DNA from: Lachnospiraceae bacterium
GTDB lineage: Bacteria > Bacillota > Clostridia > Lachnospirales > Lachnospiraceae
Direction of reading: 5' to 3'
DNA length: 54,657 nucleotides
Assembly (NCBI GenBank): GCA_024695665.1
Contig: JAILHT010000089.1
Span: forward strand, 1 to 54,657
Of the stretch, positions 9,146-18,992 are shown piece by piece. The translations under genes were made by a program, and so were the position numbers. Below the pieces are notes generated by a model. It was not told the DNA's origin, did not search any database, and saw nothing but the letters and a program-made list of their open reading frames with translations. Each line of letters begins with the position of its first letter. The stretch's first letter is position 1.

Positions 9146-9916
9146 ATGACAGAAAAAATAGATTTTGAGCACGCAAAAGTATCTTTCAATGTGTATCTAA
9201 AAGGGTTTGACACAAGTGATAAAAAGATAGCGCTGAAAGTCGGGCACACATATAGAGTTGTAAATTATGCATCAGAGCTCTGTGAGAGACTTGAGTTATC
9301 CGCTGAAGATATGAATCTTGCAAGACTTATAGCACTGCTTCATGACATTGGGCGATTTGTTCAGCTCAAGGAGACGGGGAGCTTTGACGATTCTATAGTT
9401 CCACATGCCGTATTGAGCAACAGGATACTCTTTGAGGAGGGCAGGATAAGGGACTACATTGATACGGATGAATATGACGAGCTAATATTTGAGAGCATAA
9501 AAAATCACGGACTCTTTATGCCGGATGAGAATCTTTCGGGAAGGACACTTCTTCATGCACAGATAATCAGGGATGCGGACAAACTGGACAATTTTCACAC
9601 CAAGCTTATCTCGGATATAGATACGATGCTTGACATAAAGATGGAGGAGCTTGAGTGTGAAACACTATCCGACTATGCTTATGACACTTTTTCATTGAGA
9701 GAGCCACTCTTGAATTCAAAGCGGGAGACACATCTTGATATGTGGCTTTCGTACATAGCTTATATATACGATTTGAATTTCCCGGAGAGCCTTTTGATAG
9801 TCAAAGAACATGATTATGTAAACAGGCTTTTTGACAGAGTGAAGGTAAGGGATGAGGCCACGGCAAAAAGGATGGAGGAGTGCAGAGAGGTCATGAATGC
9901 TTATATCTCAGAATGA
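9146..9916 (+). CDS. HD-domain phosphohydrolase
   Basis: This 256-residue soluble protein has the HD metal site: H34 in KVGHTYRV, then H66-D67 in ALLHDIGRF, a later HG (KNHG), and the closing Asp in IRDADKLDNF. HD proteins of this size usually cleave phosphate esters of nucleotides, but the substrate cannot be read from the sequence. GCGGAGG precedes the ATG. Its last 16 nt overlap the convergent ABC ATPase gene (stop codons at 9914-9916 and 9901-9903), so the two mRNAs could pair at their 3' ends. Confidence 0.88.
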   Translation: MTEKIDFEHAKVSFNVYLKGFDTSDKKIALKVGHTYRVVNYASELCERLELSAEDMNLARLIALLHDIGRFVQLKETGSFDDSIVPHAVLSNRILFEEGRIRDYIDTDEYDELIFESIKNHGLFMPDENLSGRTLLHAQIIRDADKLDNFHTKLISDIDTMLDIKMEELECETLSDYAYDTFSLREPLLNSKRETHLDMWLSYIAYIYDLNFPESLLIVKEHDYVNRLFDRVKVRDEATAKRMEECREVMNAYISE

Positions 9917-10773
9917 GCTTTTCGCTCGGCATCTCTTTTGGCCTGAGAGGCAGCTCTTGCAAATCCTCTTGCACCTATAACTGAGTTCTCGCTGTGAACC
10001 AGCATTGTGTGCTCTATAAGAGTTTTCGTATGTTCGCTTTTCGGATTCTCCATTATGTCTTTTGCATCTGAGACTTCAACAACCTTTCCTTTGTCCATCA
10101 CAACGACTCTGTCACAAAAGTGGCTGACCAGAGAAAGGTCGTGGCTTATGAAAACCATCGATAATCTATAGACATTTTTTATGGTAAAAAGCAGCCTTAA
10201 TATATTCTTTTGCTCTGTGGAATCGAGCGCTCTTGTGACCTCGTCACAGACGAGAATCTCCGGCTCAACGGCTATTGCTCTTGCGATGCAAGCGCGAACC
10301 GATTGACCGCCGCTCATCTCGAAAGGATAGTGCTCAAGGTATTCCTGAGGCAGACCGCACACATCCAAAAGCTCAACCGCTTTAGAATTTAAGTTTTTTC
10401 CCGGAACTTTTATTTTTTTTAAATCATCTCTTATACCGTCGCCGATCGTGTGCTTGTCATCGAAGGCCTCCTGTGGTATCTGATATACCATTCTGCAGTG
10501 GAAAAACTCATCAGCTCTTTTTTTTGGTTTAAGGTCGGTTACGTCCGTGTCAAAGAGAGACACTCTTCCCTCGTCAGGGGTGAGAATTCCCGTCATTATC
10601 CTTCCTACTGTGGTCTTTCCGGATCCCGATTCTCCTACGATTCCAAGGACCTCTCCCTCGTAAAGCGATATATTGACTCCGTCCAAAGCAAGTGTTTTGA
10701 CCTTCTGCTTTGAGGTGTAAGTCTTTCTTATATTTGAAAGTTCAAGTACTGTTTTGTTCGCGTTTTCGGCCAT
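9901..10773 (-). CDS. Orphan ABC transporter ATP-binding protein (OppF/NikE-like)
   Basis: This 290-residue ABC ATPase resembles the oligopeptide/nickel class. Walker A is GESGSGKTT (47-55), the signature is MSGGQ, Walker B is ILVCDEVTRAL (usually DEPTSALD in this class), and the H-loop is VFISHD. I start at ATG 10773, which has GGAG eight nt upstream; the longer reading from 10851 lacks a site. No permease, binding protein or second ATPase lies next to it: its neighbours are an HD hydrolase and cellobiose phosphorylase. It may power a transporter encoded elsewhere. Confidence 0.88.
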   Translation of the reverse strand: MAENANKTVLELSNIRKTYTSKQKVKTLALDGVNISLYEGEVLGIVGESGSGKTTVGRIMTGILTPDEGRVSLFDTDVTDLKPKKRADEFFHCRMVYQIPQEAFDDKHTIGDGIRDDLKKIKVPGKNLNSKAVELLDVCGLPQEYLEHYPFEMSGGQSVRACIARAIAVEPEILVCDEVTRALDSTEQKNILRLLFTIKNVYRLSMVFISHDLSLVSHFCDRVVVMDKGKVVEVSDAKDIMENPKSEHTKTLIEHTMLVHSENSVIGARGFARAASQAKRDAERKAHSEI

Positions 10774-10859
10774 ATTTTTCTCCTTTTTCACATAGTGGAA
10801 ATTATATCTGTAAAATTGTCGGATTTCAACCTTATTTATGTGGAATTGCATATCCGTTG

Positions 10860-10868
10860 TGTTATAAT
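10860..10868 (+). promoter_or_regulatory. Extended -10 promoter for cellobiose phosphorylase
   Basis: TGTTATAAT is a perfect TATAAT with a TGn extension, 39 nt upstream of the start codon. No clear -35 box is seen. The gene upstream is divergent, so a promoter is required here. Confidence 0.6.
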
Positions 10869-10906
10869 ATTAACGAATTTTTTTTCGAGGAGGAGGTTAT
10901 TGAAAG

Positions 10907-13342
10907 ATGCAATTCGGACATTTTGACGACGCCAAAAAAGAGTACGTCATAACGACTCCGGCGACACCGTTGCCATGGATCAATTATCTTGGAAATAAGG
11001 ACTTTTTTACACTTATTTCAAACACGTGCGGGGGGTACAGTTTCTACAAGGACGCAAAACTTTTGAGACTGACAAGATATCGTTACAACAACGTTCCTGC
11101 AGACACGAACGGAAAGTACTTCTTTATAAAAGAGGGGGATGTCGTATGGAACGCGGCATGGCAGCCGACAAAGACTGAACTTGATTCGTACGAGTGCAGG
11201 CACGGATTGGGCTACAGCGTGTTCACTTCAAAAAAGAACGGTATAAAAACCGAGGTTACGGCTTTTGTGCCATTGAATGAAACACTTGAAGTAAACAAAC
11301 TCGTTGTGAAAAACGAGTCTGACAAAGCGAGAGATATAGATATTTTTTCTTATGTTGAATTCTGTTTCTGGAATGCCGTTGATGACAACACGAACTTCCA
11401 GAGAAACTTGAGCCTCGGCGAGGTTGAAGTCATAGGTTCGACCATCTTCCACAAATCAGAATACAGGGAGAGAAGAAATCATTTTGCATATTACACTGTA
11501 AATAAGGACATCTGTGAATTTGAGACCAGCAGAGATGAATTTTTGGGCGTGTACGGAAGCATAGAGAATCCGAAGGCTGTGAGAGAGGGAAAACTCACAA
11601 ACACTCACGCGTCGGGAGGAGCCGTTATAGGAAGCCATCACATAAAGCTTCATCTTGAGGCCGGAGAGAGCAAATCCATGGTATTCCTTCTTGGATACAG
11701 CGAGAACCCTTATGATGATAAATGGGAAGCACCTGATGTCATCAAAAAGGACAACGCGTTTGCTGCCATCGGAAGATTTGATACGGATGAGAAGGTTGAC
11801 GCAGCACTTGCGGCATTAAAGAATTACTGGTCTGATATCCTTTCAATATATGAGGTTGACAGCCCTGAGGACAAACTCGATCGAATGGTTAATATCTGGA
11901 ACCAGTACCAGTGTATGATAACCTTCAACATGTCTCGCTCGGCTTCTTATTTTGAGTCAGGAACCGGACGAGGAATGGGATTTAGGGATTCATGTCAGGA
12001 TCTTCTGGGATTCGTACATCTCATCCCGGACAGAGCGAGGGAGAGAATACTCGATATAGCCGCAACCCAGTTCGAGGACGGATCGGCTTATCATCAGTAT
12101 CAACCGCTCACAAAGAAGGGAAATATGGATATAGGATCCGGCTTCAACGACGATCCGCTTTGGCTTATCGCCGCAGTTGCAGCTTATCTCAAGGAGACCG
12201 GCGATATGTCGATTCTCGATGAGAAGGTCGATTTTGACAATGACTCTTCAAAGGCAGATACCTTGCTTGAGCATTTGAGAAGATCTTTCAATTATACAAA
12301 TACACATCTCGGACCTCACAAACTTCCTCTTATAGGAAGAGCCGACTGGAACGACTGCCTCAACTTGAACTGTTTTTCAAAAGAGCCGGGGGAGCCTTTC
12401 CAGACCACAGGGCCTTCGGAGGGGCCGGTTGCGGAATCCGTATTTATCGCAGGTATGTTTGTAAAATACGGCAATGAGTTTGCAAAGATACTGAAGCTTG
12501 TCGGAAAAGACGATGAGGCTAAGAATGTTCTTGATGCCGTGAAAGTGGTGTATGATGCTACACTTACCGCAGGATGGGACGGAGAATGGTTCGTAAGAGC
12601 CTATGATGCAAACGGAGACAAAGTCGGATCGAAAGAGTGTGAGGAAGGACAGATATTTATCGAGCCGCAGGGCTTCTGTATAATAGCCGGAATCGGAGTT
12701 GAGGAAGGCCATGCGAAGAAGGCGCTCGACTCTGTAAAGGAGAGACTTGATACAAAGTACGGAATAGTGCTTCAGCAGCCATGCTATACAAAATATTATC
12801 TGAACCTGGGCGAGATTTCTTCATATCCGCCGGGATATAAGGAGAATGCCGGAATATTCTGCCACAACAATCCGTGGATATCCATCGCCGAAGCTATAAT
12901 AGGACGCGGAGACAGAGCTTTTGAGATATACAAAAAGACGGCGCCGGCATACATAGAGGACATAAGTGAAATCCACAGGACAGAGCCTTATGTATACTCA
13001 CAGATGGTTGCCGGAAAGGATGCACCGAAATTCGGAGAGGCAAAGAACAGTTGGCTCACCGGAACCGCGGCATGGACTTTTGTCGATGTATCGCAGTTCA
13101 TCCTCGGTATTCAGCCGGATTATGACGGACTCAGAGTTGACCCATGTATCCCTAAGGACTGGGACGGATTCAAACTCAACAGAAAGTTCAGAGGCGCAAC
13201 CTACAACATAACCGTTGAGAACCCGAATCGTGTCGAGAAGGGTGTGAAAGAGATGTATGTGGACGGAAAAAAGGTTTCCGGAAATGTGGCATGCGGCTGT
13301 GACAAAAAAGATGTATATGATGTGAGAGTAGTGCTAGGATAA
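10907..13342 (+). CDS. cbp: Cellobiose phosphorylase (GH94)
   Basis: This 811-residue cytoplasmic enzyme converts cellobiose and phosphate to glucose-1-phosphate and glucose, saving ATP during cellulose use. The N-terminal start ([18 protein letters not shown], then PWINYLG) and the length match clostridial cellobiose phosphorylases closely. The N-terminal beta-sandwich is followed by the (alpha/alpha)6 barrel with catalytic acid D483 in [11 protein letters not shown]. The length argues against cellodextrin phosphorylase, which is usually longer. The strong site GGAGGAGG precedes the ATG. It stands alone between an extended -10 promoter and a terminator, so its control is its own; no cellobiose permease is adjacent. 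Confidence 0.95.
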   Translation: MQFGHFDDAKKEYVITTPATPLPWINYLGNKDFFTLISNTCGGYSFYKDAKLLRLTRYRYNNVPADTNGKYFFIKEGDVVWNAAWQPTKTELDSYECRHGLGYSVFTSKKNGIKTEVTAFVPLNETLEVNKLVVKNESDKARDIDIFSYVEFCFWNAVDDNTNFQRNLSLGEVEVIGSTIFHKSEYRERRNHFAYYTVNKDICEFETSRDEFLGVYGSIENPKAVREGKLTNTHASGGAVIGSHHIKLHLEAGESKSMVFLLGYSENPYDDKWEAPDVIKKDNAFAAIGRFDTDEKVDAALAALKNYWSDILSIYEVDSPEDKLDRMVNIWNQYQCMITFNMSRSASYFESGTGRGMGFRDSCQDLLGFVHLIPDRARERILDIAATQFEDGSAYHQYQPLTKKGNMDIGSGFNDDPLWLIAAVAAYLKETGDMSILDEKVDFDNDSSKADTLLEHLRRSFNYTNTHLGPHKLPLIGRADWNDCLNLNCFSKEPGEPFQTTGPSEGPVAESVFIAGMFVKYGNEFAKILKLVGKDDEAKNVLDAVKVVYDATLTAGWDGEWFVRAYDANGDKVGSKECEEGQIFIEPQGFCIIAGIGVEEGHAKKALDSVKERLDTKYGIVLQQPCYTKYYLNLGEISSYPPGYKENAGIFCHNNPWISIAEAIIGRGDRAFEIYKKTAPAYIEDISEIHRTEPYVYSQMVAGKDAPKFGEAKNSWLTGTAAWTFVDVSQFILGIQPDYDGLRVDPCIPKDWDGFKLNRKFRGATYNITVENPNRVEKGVKEMYVDGKKVSGNVACGCDKKDVYDVRVVLG

Positions 13343-13347
13343 AAAAC

Positions 13348-13393
13348 AGTAGGCGAAGCGGTAAAACAGCCGTTTCGCCTGCTTTGTTTGTTG
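13348..13393 (+). terminator. Intrinsic terminator after cellobiose phosphorylase
   Basis: A 14-bp stem, AGTAGGCGAAGCGG (13348-13361) with CCGTTTCGCCTGCT (13370-13383), has two G-U pairs and an 8-nt loop. A T-rich tail (TTGTTTGTT) follows and runs into the -35 box of the next promoter. Confidence 0.8.
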
Positions 13394-13418
13394 ACACAAA
13401 TCTCAAATATGCTATTAT
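13391..13418 (+). promoter_or_regulatory. Sigma-A promoter for the cyclophilin lipoprotein operon
   Basis: Consensus TTGACA (13391-13396), a 16-nt spacer and TATTAT (13413-13418). The predicted start near 13425 makes the longer open frame from 13424 impossible and supports translation from 13466. Confidence 0.85.
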
Positions 13419-13465
13419 GAAAAGTGGACTTTTGTATTCTAAAAAAAGGTAAATGGAGGTTGGTT

Positions 13466-14116
13466 ATGAAGTCCGTAAGGAAATTGATCTGTGCGCTTTT
13501 GGTTGGAGCGCTTACTATGTCATTTGGTGTCGGCTGCGGAAATACTAGAGCGACAGGGGAGTCTACAAAGACGGAGGAAACAGGAAGTGAAAATGCTTCT
13601 TCCGAAGGGGATTATCTCTCAGGCAAATGGACAGTTGAGATAGATGTAAAAGACTATGGAACGATAACCTGTGAACTCGATGCCGACAAGGCTCCGATCA
13701 CAGTCACCAATTTTATAAATCTTGTCAATGAAGGTTTTTATGACGGCCTTACATTCCACAGGATAATCTCCGGATTTATGATTCAGGGAGGAGATCCGAA
13801 CGGAAACGGAACAGGCGGATCGGACACACCTATTGTCGGTGAGTTTTCCGAGAATGGTATCGAGAATGATATCAGCCACGTCAGAGGAACCATTTCTATG
13901 GCGCGCTCATCGGACTACAACAGCGCCACTTCCCAGTTTTTTATTGTGCACGAGGACAGTGTGTTTCTCGATGGGCAGTATGCTGCCTTCGGAACGGTGA
14001 CGGACGGAATGGATATAGTTGATAAGATATGTGAAGATACGGTTGTGACAGACAGCAACGGCACGGTGGAGGCTTCAAATCAGCCGGTTATCGAGAGTAT
14101 TGATGTTGTAGACTGA
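13466..14116 (+). CDS. Cyclophilin-type peptidyl-prolyl isomerase lipoprotein
   Basis: This 216-residue lipoprotein has a signal peptide (KSVRK, then LICALLVGALTMSFGVG) with lipobox Cys at residue 24. An acidic/Ser/Thr linker follows, then a cyclophilin domain (about 50-210) with FHRIISGFMIQGGDP and the SQFFIVH active-site strand. It probably helps exported proteins fold at the outer face of the membrane. I chose ATG 13466, with GGAGG eight nt before it and the promoter -10 at 13413-13418. Its ribosome-binding site and first start base (TGGAGGTTGGTTA, 13454-13466) are perfectly complementary to a segment of the candidate small RNA at 26068-26140. The dGTPase, primase and sigma-A genes follow on the same strand. 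Confidence 0.9.
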   Translation: MKSVRKLICALLVGALTMSFGVGCGNTRATGESTKTEETGSENASSEGDYLSGKWTVEIDVKDYGTITCELDADKAPITVTNFINLVNEGFYDGLTFHRIISGFMIQGGDPNGNGTGGSDTPIVGEFSENGIENDISHVRGTISMARSSDYNSATSQFFIVHEDSVFLDGQYAAFGTVTDGMDIVDKICEDTVVTDSNGTVEASNQPVIESIDVVD

Positions 14117-14135
14117 CGGTTTTTGGAGGATATGT

Positions 14136-15143
14136 ATGACTATACGCGAACAGATGGAGCAGAGAGAGAAAGAACTGTTGAGTAAATATGCTACGCTCAG
14201 TGTAAATTCAAGGGGTAGAGACAGGGAGGAGACTCAGTGCGACATCAGGCCTGTTTTTCAGAGGGACAGGGATCGTATTATACATTGCAAAGCCTTCAGA
14301 AGACTAAAGAACAAAACCCAGGTTTTCCTCGATCCGAAGGGGGACCATTACAGGACAAGACTCTCCCATACGCTTGAGGTATCTCAAAATGCGAGAACTA
14401 TAGCAAAGGCACTCAGGCTGAACGAGGATCTGGTTGAGGCAATAGCACTTGGACACGATCTCGGACACACGCCTTTCGGACACTGCGGAGAGAGAGTTTT
14501 GAACGAGCTCTGCGAGGGCGGTTTCAGGCACAACGAGCAGAGTGTCAGGGTTGTCGAGAAGCTTGAAAAAGACGGAAAAGGACTTAATCTCACCTGGGAG
14601 GTCAGAGATGGCATCTTAAATCATGAGATGGATCTCATGCCGTCCACATTGGAGGGAAGAGTTGTCAGACTTTCCGACAAGATAGCTTACACCTGCAGCG
14701 ATATCGATGACGCGATACGAGCAAAGATTCTTACGGAGGACAATCTTCCGAAAGAGATAACAAAGGTTTTGGGGCATACGACAAGAGAGAGGCTCAATAC
14801 CTGTATACATGACATTATCACAAACAGTGATGAGAAGAACGACATTTATATGTCGGATGAAGTGAGAGAGGCGCTTTTTGCACTCAGGGAATATATGTTT
14901 AAAAATGTTTACACGAACCCTGTTGCAAAGGCGGAGGAAGTTAGAGCCCACAGCCTTTTGGAGAACCTTTTCAAATATTATATGGATAACATAGATCTGA
15001 TTCCGGACTGGTACAGGGACAGCATAGATGTAGGAGAGAAGGACGAGAGGATCGTATGCGATTATATAGCTGGAATGACTGACAACTATGCAGTCAGCAA
15101 GTTTAAAGAATATTTCATGCCGAAGGCATGGGAGTATGAATAA
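14136..15143 (+). CDS. dgt: dGTP triphosphohydrolase (HD family)
   Basis: This 335-residue HD-superfamily enzyme hydrolyses dGTP (or other dNTPs) to the deoxynucleoside and triphosphate. Family features are FQRDRDRIIHCKAFRRLKNK (38-57), metal-site residues H78 (SHTLEV) and H107-D108 (LGHDLGHTPFGH), and the closing Asp in RLSDKIAY. GGAGG lies 8 nt before the ATG. It sits directly before dnaG and rpoD, the usual order in Lachnospiraceae, which ties dNTP control to replication genes. The length fits the short Gram-positive dGTPase class. Confidence 0.93.
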   Translation: MTIREQMEQREKELLSKYATLSVNSRGRDREETQCDIRPVFQRDRDRIIHCKAFRRLKNKTQVFLDPKGDHYRTRLSHTLEVSQNARTIAKALRLNEDLVEAIALGHDLGHTPFGHCGERVLNELCEGGFRHNEQSVRVVEKLEKDGKGLNLTWEVRDGILNHEMDLMPSTLEGRVVRLSDKIAYTCSDIDDAIRAKILTEDNLPKEITKVLGHTTRERLNTCIHDIITNSDEKNDIYMSDEVREALFALREYMFKNVYTNPVAKAEEVRAHSLLENLFKYYMDNIDLIPDWYRDSIDVGEKDERIVCDYIAGMTDNYAVSKFKEYFMPKAWEYE

Positions 15144-15157
15144 GAACAGAGGGAAAA

Positions 15158-16954
15158 ATGCCGAGATATTCAGATGAATTGATAGAAGAAGTACGCTCGA
15201 GAAACGATATAGTGGATGTTATTGGAAAGTATGTAAAACTTACCAAGAAAGGAAGCACGTATTTCGGCCTTTGCCCGTTTCACAATGAGAAGACGCCTTC
15301 TTTCTCGGTTACACCTTCAAAACAGATGTATTACTGTTTTGGATGCGGCGCAGGAGGAAATGTTTTCACTTTTCTCATGAACTATGAGAACTTTACATTT
15401 ACCGAGGCGATGGAGGAACTGGCCGGAAGGGTCGGAATAGAACTTCCGAAGCAGGAGTACTCGGCCGAACAAAAGAGGGAGGCCGACAGGAGACAGCTCA
15501 TTTTCGATGCGAACAGGGAAGCGGGAAAGTTTTACTATATGATGCTTCGAAGCGAACGCGGAAAGAGTGCGCATGATTATTTTACAAACAGAAAGCTCTC
15601 CGAGGAGACTATGAAAAAATTCGGACTCGGATATTCGGATATGTATTCCGATAGTTTGTACAAATATCTAAAGTCAAAAGGGTTTAAAGACGATATCTTA
15701 AAAGATACGGGTCTTTTTACATATGATGAAGTCAAAGGTGCACACGACAAGTTTTGGAACAGAGCAATGTTTCCAATCATGGATGTGCACAGCAAAATAA
15801 TAGGATTCGGCGGAAGAGTGATGGGAGAAGGAGAACCGAAATACCTAAACTCAGCCGAGACAAAGATTTTTGATAAAGGAAGAAACCTATACGGTTTGAA
15901 TATAGCAAGATCCTCAAAGAGAGAAGGCTTTTTGCTCTGTGAGGGTTATATGGATGTCATATCCTTGCATCAGGCGGGATTTGACAATGCGGTGGCATCT
16001 CTTGGAACAGCTCTCACAAGCGGACATGCGAATCTCCTGAAAAGATATACGAAGGAGGTTTATCTGACCTACGACAGCGACGGAGCCGGAGTTAAGGCCG
16101 CACTTAGGGCAATACCTATCCTTAAGCAGGTAGGTATAACCGCAAAGGTTATAGATATGAGGCCACACAAGGATCCCGATGAGTTTATAAAAGCTCTTGG
16201 AGCAGAGGCTTATCAGGAGAGAATTGACAATGCCGAGAACAGTTTCATGTATGAGATAAGGATGCTCGAGAGAAACTTTGATCTGAAAGACCCGGAGGAC
16301 AAGACGAAGTTTTATCATGCTATTGCGGAGAAACTTCTTGGATTTCCGGAGGAATTGGAGCGAAGCAATTATCTTGAGGCAGTGGCCGACAAGTACAGAA
16401 TCGGCTTTGACGCCTTGAGAAAATTGGTGAATACGCTCGCCGCAAAAGGGGTCAGACAGACCTCGCAGAGCGAAAACGAGCCCGAGAGAAGGGTGAGGGA
16501 GAAAAAGAAAAACGACGGAATGAAGGAGTCGGAGAAACTTTTGCTCACCTATCTTATAGAAGATACAGGGTTGTTTGATCAGATTAAAGGATATATAGAT
16601 GTCTCCGATTTCTCGGAGGGCATATACTATGAGACGGCGAAGATACTCTTTGAACAGTATGAGACGAGCGGAACCGTCAATCCGGCACAGATAATAAGCC
16701 GGTTCGAGGATGAGGATGATCAGAGGGAACTCGCATCCTTGTTCAATGCAAAAATAAGATATTTAAGTACCGACGCTGAACAGCAGAAAGCTTTAAAAGA
16801 AACGGTGATCCGAGTAAAACAGAACAGCCTGAACAACAGATCGGCAAATCTGGACCCAACGGATATGAATGGCTTACAGAAGCTGGTAGAAGATAAGAGA
16901 AAGCTTTCAGAGATGAACCGTCTGGTATTTACTATAAAAAAACCGCAGGAGTAG
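15158..16954 (+). CDS. dnaG: DNA primase DnaG
   Basis: This 598-residue primase makes RNA primers for replication. The CHC2 zinc finger is C39, H42, C60 and C63 (CPFHNEKTPSF and YYCFGCGAGG). The RNA polymerase core includes EGYMDVISLHQAGF with the TOPRIM Glu and YDSDGAG with the TOPRIM Asp pair. The C-terminal part (about 430-598) is the helicase-binding region. The length is normal. It lies 14 nt after dgt and 33 nt before rpoD in the classic primase-sigma operon. Confidence 0.97.
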   Translation: MPRYSDELIEEVRSRNDIVDVIGKYVKLTKKGSTYFGLCPFHNEKTPSFSVTPSKQMYYCFGCGAGGNVFTFLMNYENFTFTEAMEELAGRVGIELPKQEYSAEQKREADRRQLIFDANREAGKFYYMMLRSERGKSAHDYFTNRKLSEETMKKFGLGYSDMYSDSLYKYLKSKGFKDDILKDTGLFTYDEVKGAHDKFWNRAMFPIMDVHSKIIGFGGRVMGEGEPKYLNSAETKIFDKGRNLYGLNIARSSKREGFLLCEGYMDVISLHQAGFDNAVASLGTALTSGHANLLKRYTKEVYLTYDSDGAGVKAALRAIPILKQVGITAKVIDMRPHKDPDEFIKALGAEAYQERIDNAENSFMYEIRMLERNFDLKDPEDKTKFYHAIAEKLLGFPEELERSNYLEAVADKYRIGFDALRKLVNTLAAKGVRQTSQSENEPERRVREKKKNDGMKESEKLLLTYLIEDTGLFDQIKGYIDVSDFSEGIYYETAKILFEQYETSGTVNPAQIISRFEDEDDQRELASLFNAKIRYLSTDAEQQKALKETVIRVKQNSLNNRSANLDPTDMNGLQKLVEDKRKLSEMNRLVFTIKKPQE

Positions 16955-16987
16955 TGTACTTCAATAAACAAAAAGAAGAGGATGAAA

Positions 16988-18262
16988 ATGGCAGGCAGAA
17001 AAAAAGCTAGTGATGAAACAATTACAAATGAAGCGGTAGTTTCCGAAGTCACAGAAGGGGAAAATATGGCTGAAGAGACGAGCGAGAAACCGAAACGCAA
17101 GAGAAAGACAAAGAAAGAAAAAGAGGAGGAAGCAAAGGTTGCTGAAGGCGATAAAGCTTCCGAAAAAGCACTTTTTGCTGAGCGTCTCGAGGAACTCGTA
17201 AAGACTGCTAAGAAAAAGAAAAATACTCTGGAGGAGCCGGAGATAATAGAGCAGTTCAAGGACTCAAAGCTCACGGCAGAGGATTTTGAAAAGATTCTCG
17301 AATATCTTGAGGCAAATGGGATTGATGTCTTGAGACTTATCCCGGAGGATGATGAGGAACCGGATGATCTTGTTATCGAGGAGGAGGAAGAGATTGAAGT
17401 TGAGAATATCGATCTCTCTGTCCCTGACGGAGTAAGTGTAGAAGATCCGGTCAGAATGTATCTCAAGGAGATAGGTAAGGTTCCGCTTCTCACCGCTGAG
17501 GAGGAGATTGATCTTGCCCAGAGAATGGAAGCGGGAGATCCGGAGGCAAAGAAGAAGCTCGCAGAGGCTAACCTCAGACTCGTCGTATCCATTGCAAAGA
17601 GATATGTCGGAAGAGGAATGCTTTTCCTCGACCTTATCCAGGAAGGAAACTTAGGTCTTATCAAAGCCGTTGAAAAGTTTGATTACAGAAAGGGATACAA
17701 GTTCTCCACATATGCAACATGGTGGATTCGTCAGGCTATCACAAGAGCTATCGCGGATCAGGCGAGAACAATACGTATTCCTGTTCATATGGTTGAGACC
17801 ATCAACAAACTTATACGTGTGAGCAGACAGCTCCTTCAGGAACTCGGAAGAGAACCTACCCCGGAGGAGATAGCAGAGGTTATGAACATTCCTGTCGAGA
17901 GAGTAAGAGAGATATTAAAGATATCTCAGGAGCCTGTTTCCCTCGAGACACCTATCGGTGAGGAGGAAGACAGCCACCTCGGAGATTTTATACAGGATGA
18001 CAATGTTCCTGTTCCTGCCGATGCGGCAGCATTCACACTTCTTAAGGAACAGCTTCAGGAGGTGCTGGGAACGCTTACAGAGAGAGAACAGAAGGTTCTC
18101 ACCTTAAGATTCGGTCTTGAGGACGGAAGGGCAAGAACACTTGAGGAAGTAGGAAAAGAGTTCAATGTAACCCGTGAGAGAATCAGACAGATTGAGGCAA
18201 AAGCCTTGAGAAAGCTTCGCCATCCGAGCAGAAGCAGAAAGTTGAAAGATTATCTGGAGTAA
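16988..18262 (+). CDS. rpoD: RNA polymerase primary sigma factor RpoD (sigma A)
   Basis: This 424-residue housekeeping sigma factor has a Lys/Glu-rich N-terminal region (to about 140) with a weak region 1.1. It is followed by region 1.2 ([16 protein letters not shown]), region 2 ([15 protein letters not shown], then [17 protein letters not shown] with the -10 readers), region 3, and region 4 with the helix-turn-helix [20 protein letters not shown] that reads the -35. I start at ATG 16988, which has AAGAAGAGG at proper spacing; ATG 16982 lies too close to that site. The TTGACA/TATAAT-type promoters seen in this window fit this factor. Confidence 0.97.
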   Translation: MAGRKKASDETITNEAVVSEVTEGENMAEETSEKPKRKRKTKKEKEEEAKVAEGDKASEKALFAERLEELVKTAKKKKNTLEEPEIIEQFKDSKLTAEDFEKILEYLEANGIDVLRLIPEDDEEPDDLVIEEEEEIEVENIDLSVPDGVSVEDPVRMYLKEIGKVPLLTAEEEIDLAQRMEAGDPEAKKKLAEANLRLVVSIAKRYVGRGMLFLDLIQEGNLGLIKAVEKFDYRKGYKFSTYATWWIRQAITRAIADQARTIRIPVHMVETINKLIRVSRQLLQELGREPTPEEIAEVMNIPVERVREILKISQEPVSLETPIGEEEDSHLGDFIQDDNVPVPADAAAFTLLKEQLQEVLGTLTEREQKVLTLRFGLEDGRARTLEEVGKEFNVTRERIRQIEAKALRKLRHPSRSRKLKDYLE

Positions 18263-18266
18263 TCAT

Positions 18267-18992
18267 ATGACGGTAATACATGTGTCGAAACGCCTTGAGA
18301 CGGTGGCCATGATGGTCGAAGGAGGCGGACGACTTGCTGATATTGGGACAGACCACGGTTTTGTCCCAATTCTGCTTATACAGAGAAACAAAATTGAGAG
18401 CGCCATAGCTATGGATATAGGTGAGGGACCGTTAAACCGCGCCCGAGAGCACGTCAGTGCATTGGGCCTTTCGGACAGAGTCGAATTCAGACTTTCAGAC
18501 GGCATGAAAGAGCTAAAAAAAGGTGAAGCGGATTGTGCTGTCATAGCCGGAATGGGCGGAAATCTCATCATAAAGATACTGAAGGAAGGCAATCCCAAAG
18601 ACCTTCTTATCAATGAACTGGTGCTAGCACCGCAGTCGGAGATCGAAAAAGTCAGAGAATATCTCAAAAAGAACGGATTTTGTGTGGATTCGGAGGAAAT
18701 GGTCTTTGAAGAAGGGAAGTTTTATCCGATAATACATGTGAAGGGATATTGCGACAACATAAAGATTCCGGACACGGACGAGGAGAGAATAAAACTTTTG
18801 TACGGGGAAGTGTTGTTGGAGAAGAGACATCCCGTTTTAAAACAGTACCTTGCTAATGAGAAGAGAATTCTTGAGGGAATCCTGGCCGAACTTGAAAAGA
18901 GAGAAACAGGCACGGACAGGGTGAGGGAACGAAAGAATGAGGTTTCTTACAAATGCAGGCTCAATGCGCTTGCAGGAAAGGTTTATGAGTAG
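18267..18992 (+). CDS. trmK: tRNA (adenine(22)-N1)-methyltransferase TrmK
   Basis: This 241-residue SAM-dependent methyltransferase methylates A22 of tRNA in Gram-positive bacteria. The SAM site is LADIGTDHGFVPI, followed by AMDIGEGPLNRA and the TrmK-specific AGMGGNLIIKIL. GGAG lies seven nt before the ATG, inside the end of rpoD. This rpoD-trmK linkage is widespread in Firmicutes. Its stop directly abuts the next gene. Confidence 0.93.
   Translation: MTVIHVSKRLETVAMMVEGGGRLADIGTDHGFVPILLIQRNKIESAIAMDIGEGPLNRAREHVSALGLSDRVEFRLSDGMKELKKGEADCAVIAGMGGNLIIKILKEGNPKDLLINELVLAPQSEIEKVREYLKKNGFCVDSEEMVFEEGKFYPIIHVKGYCDNIKIPDTDEERIKLLYGEVLLEKRHPVLKQYLANEKRILEGILAELEKRETGTDRVRERKNEVSYKCRLNALAGKVYE

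Noticed and set aside
13424-13465. Longer N-terminus for the cyclophilin lipoprotein
   Set aside because: The promoter -10 box at 13413-13418 puts the transcript start at about 13425, and the lipoprotein signal begins at 13466.
16720-17664. Long minus-strand open frame (314 codons) opposite dnaG/rpoD
   Set aside because: Ser/Phe-rich shadow of the Glu/Lys-rich rpoD start; no ribosome-binding site or domain, and the plus-strand genes are certain.
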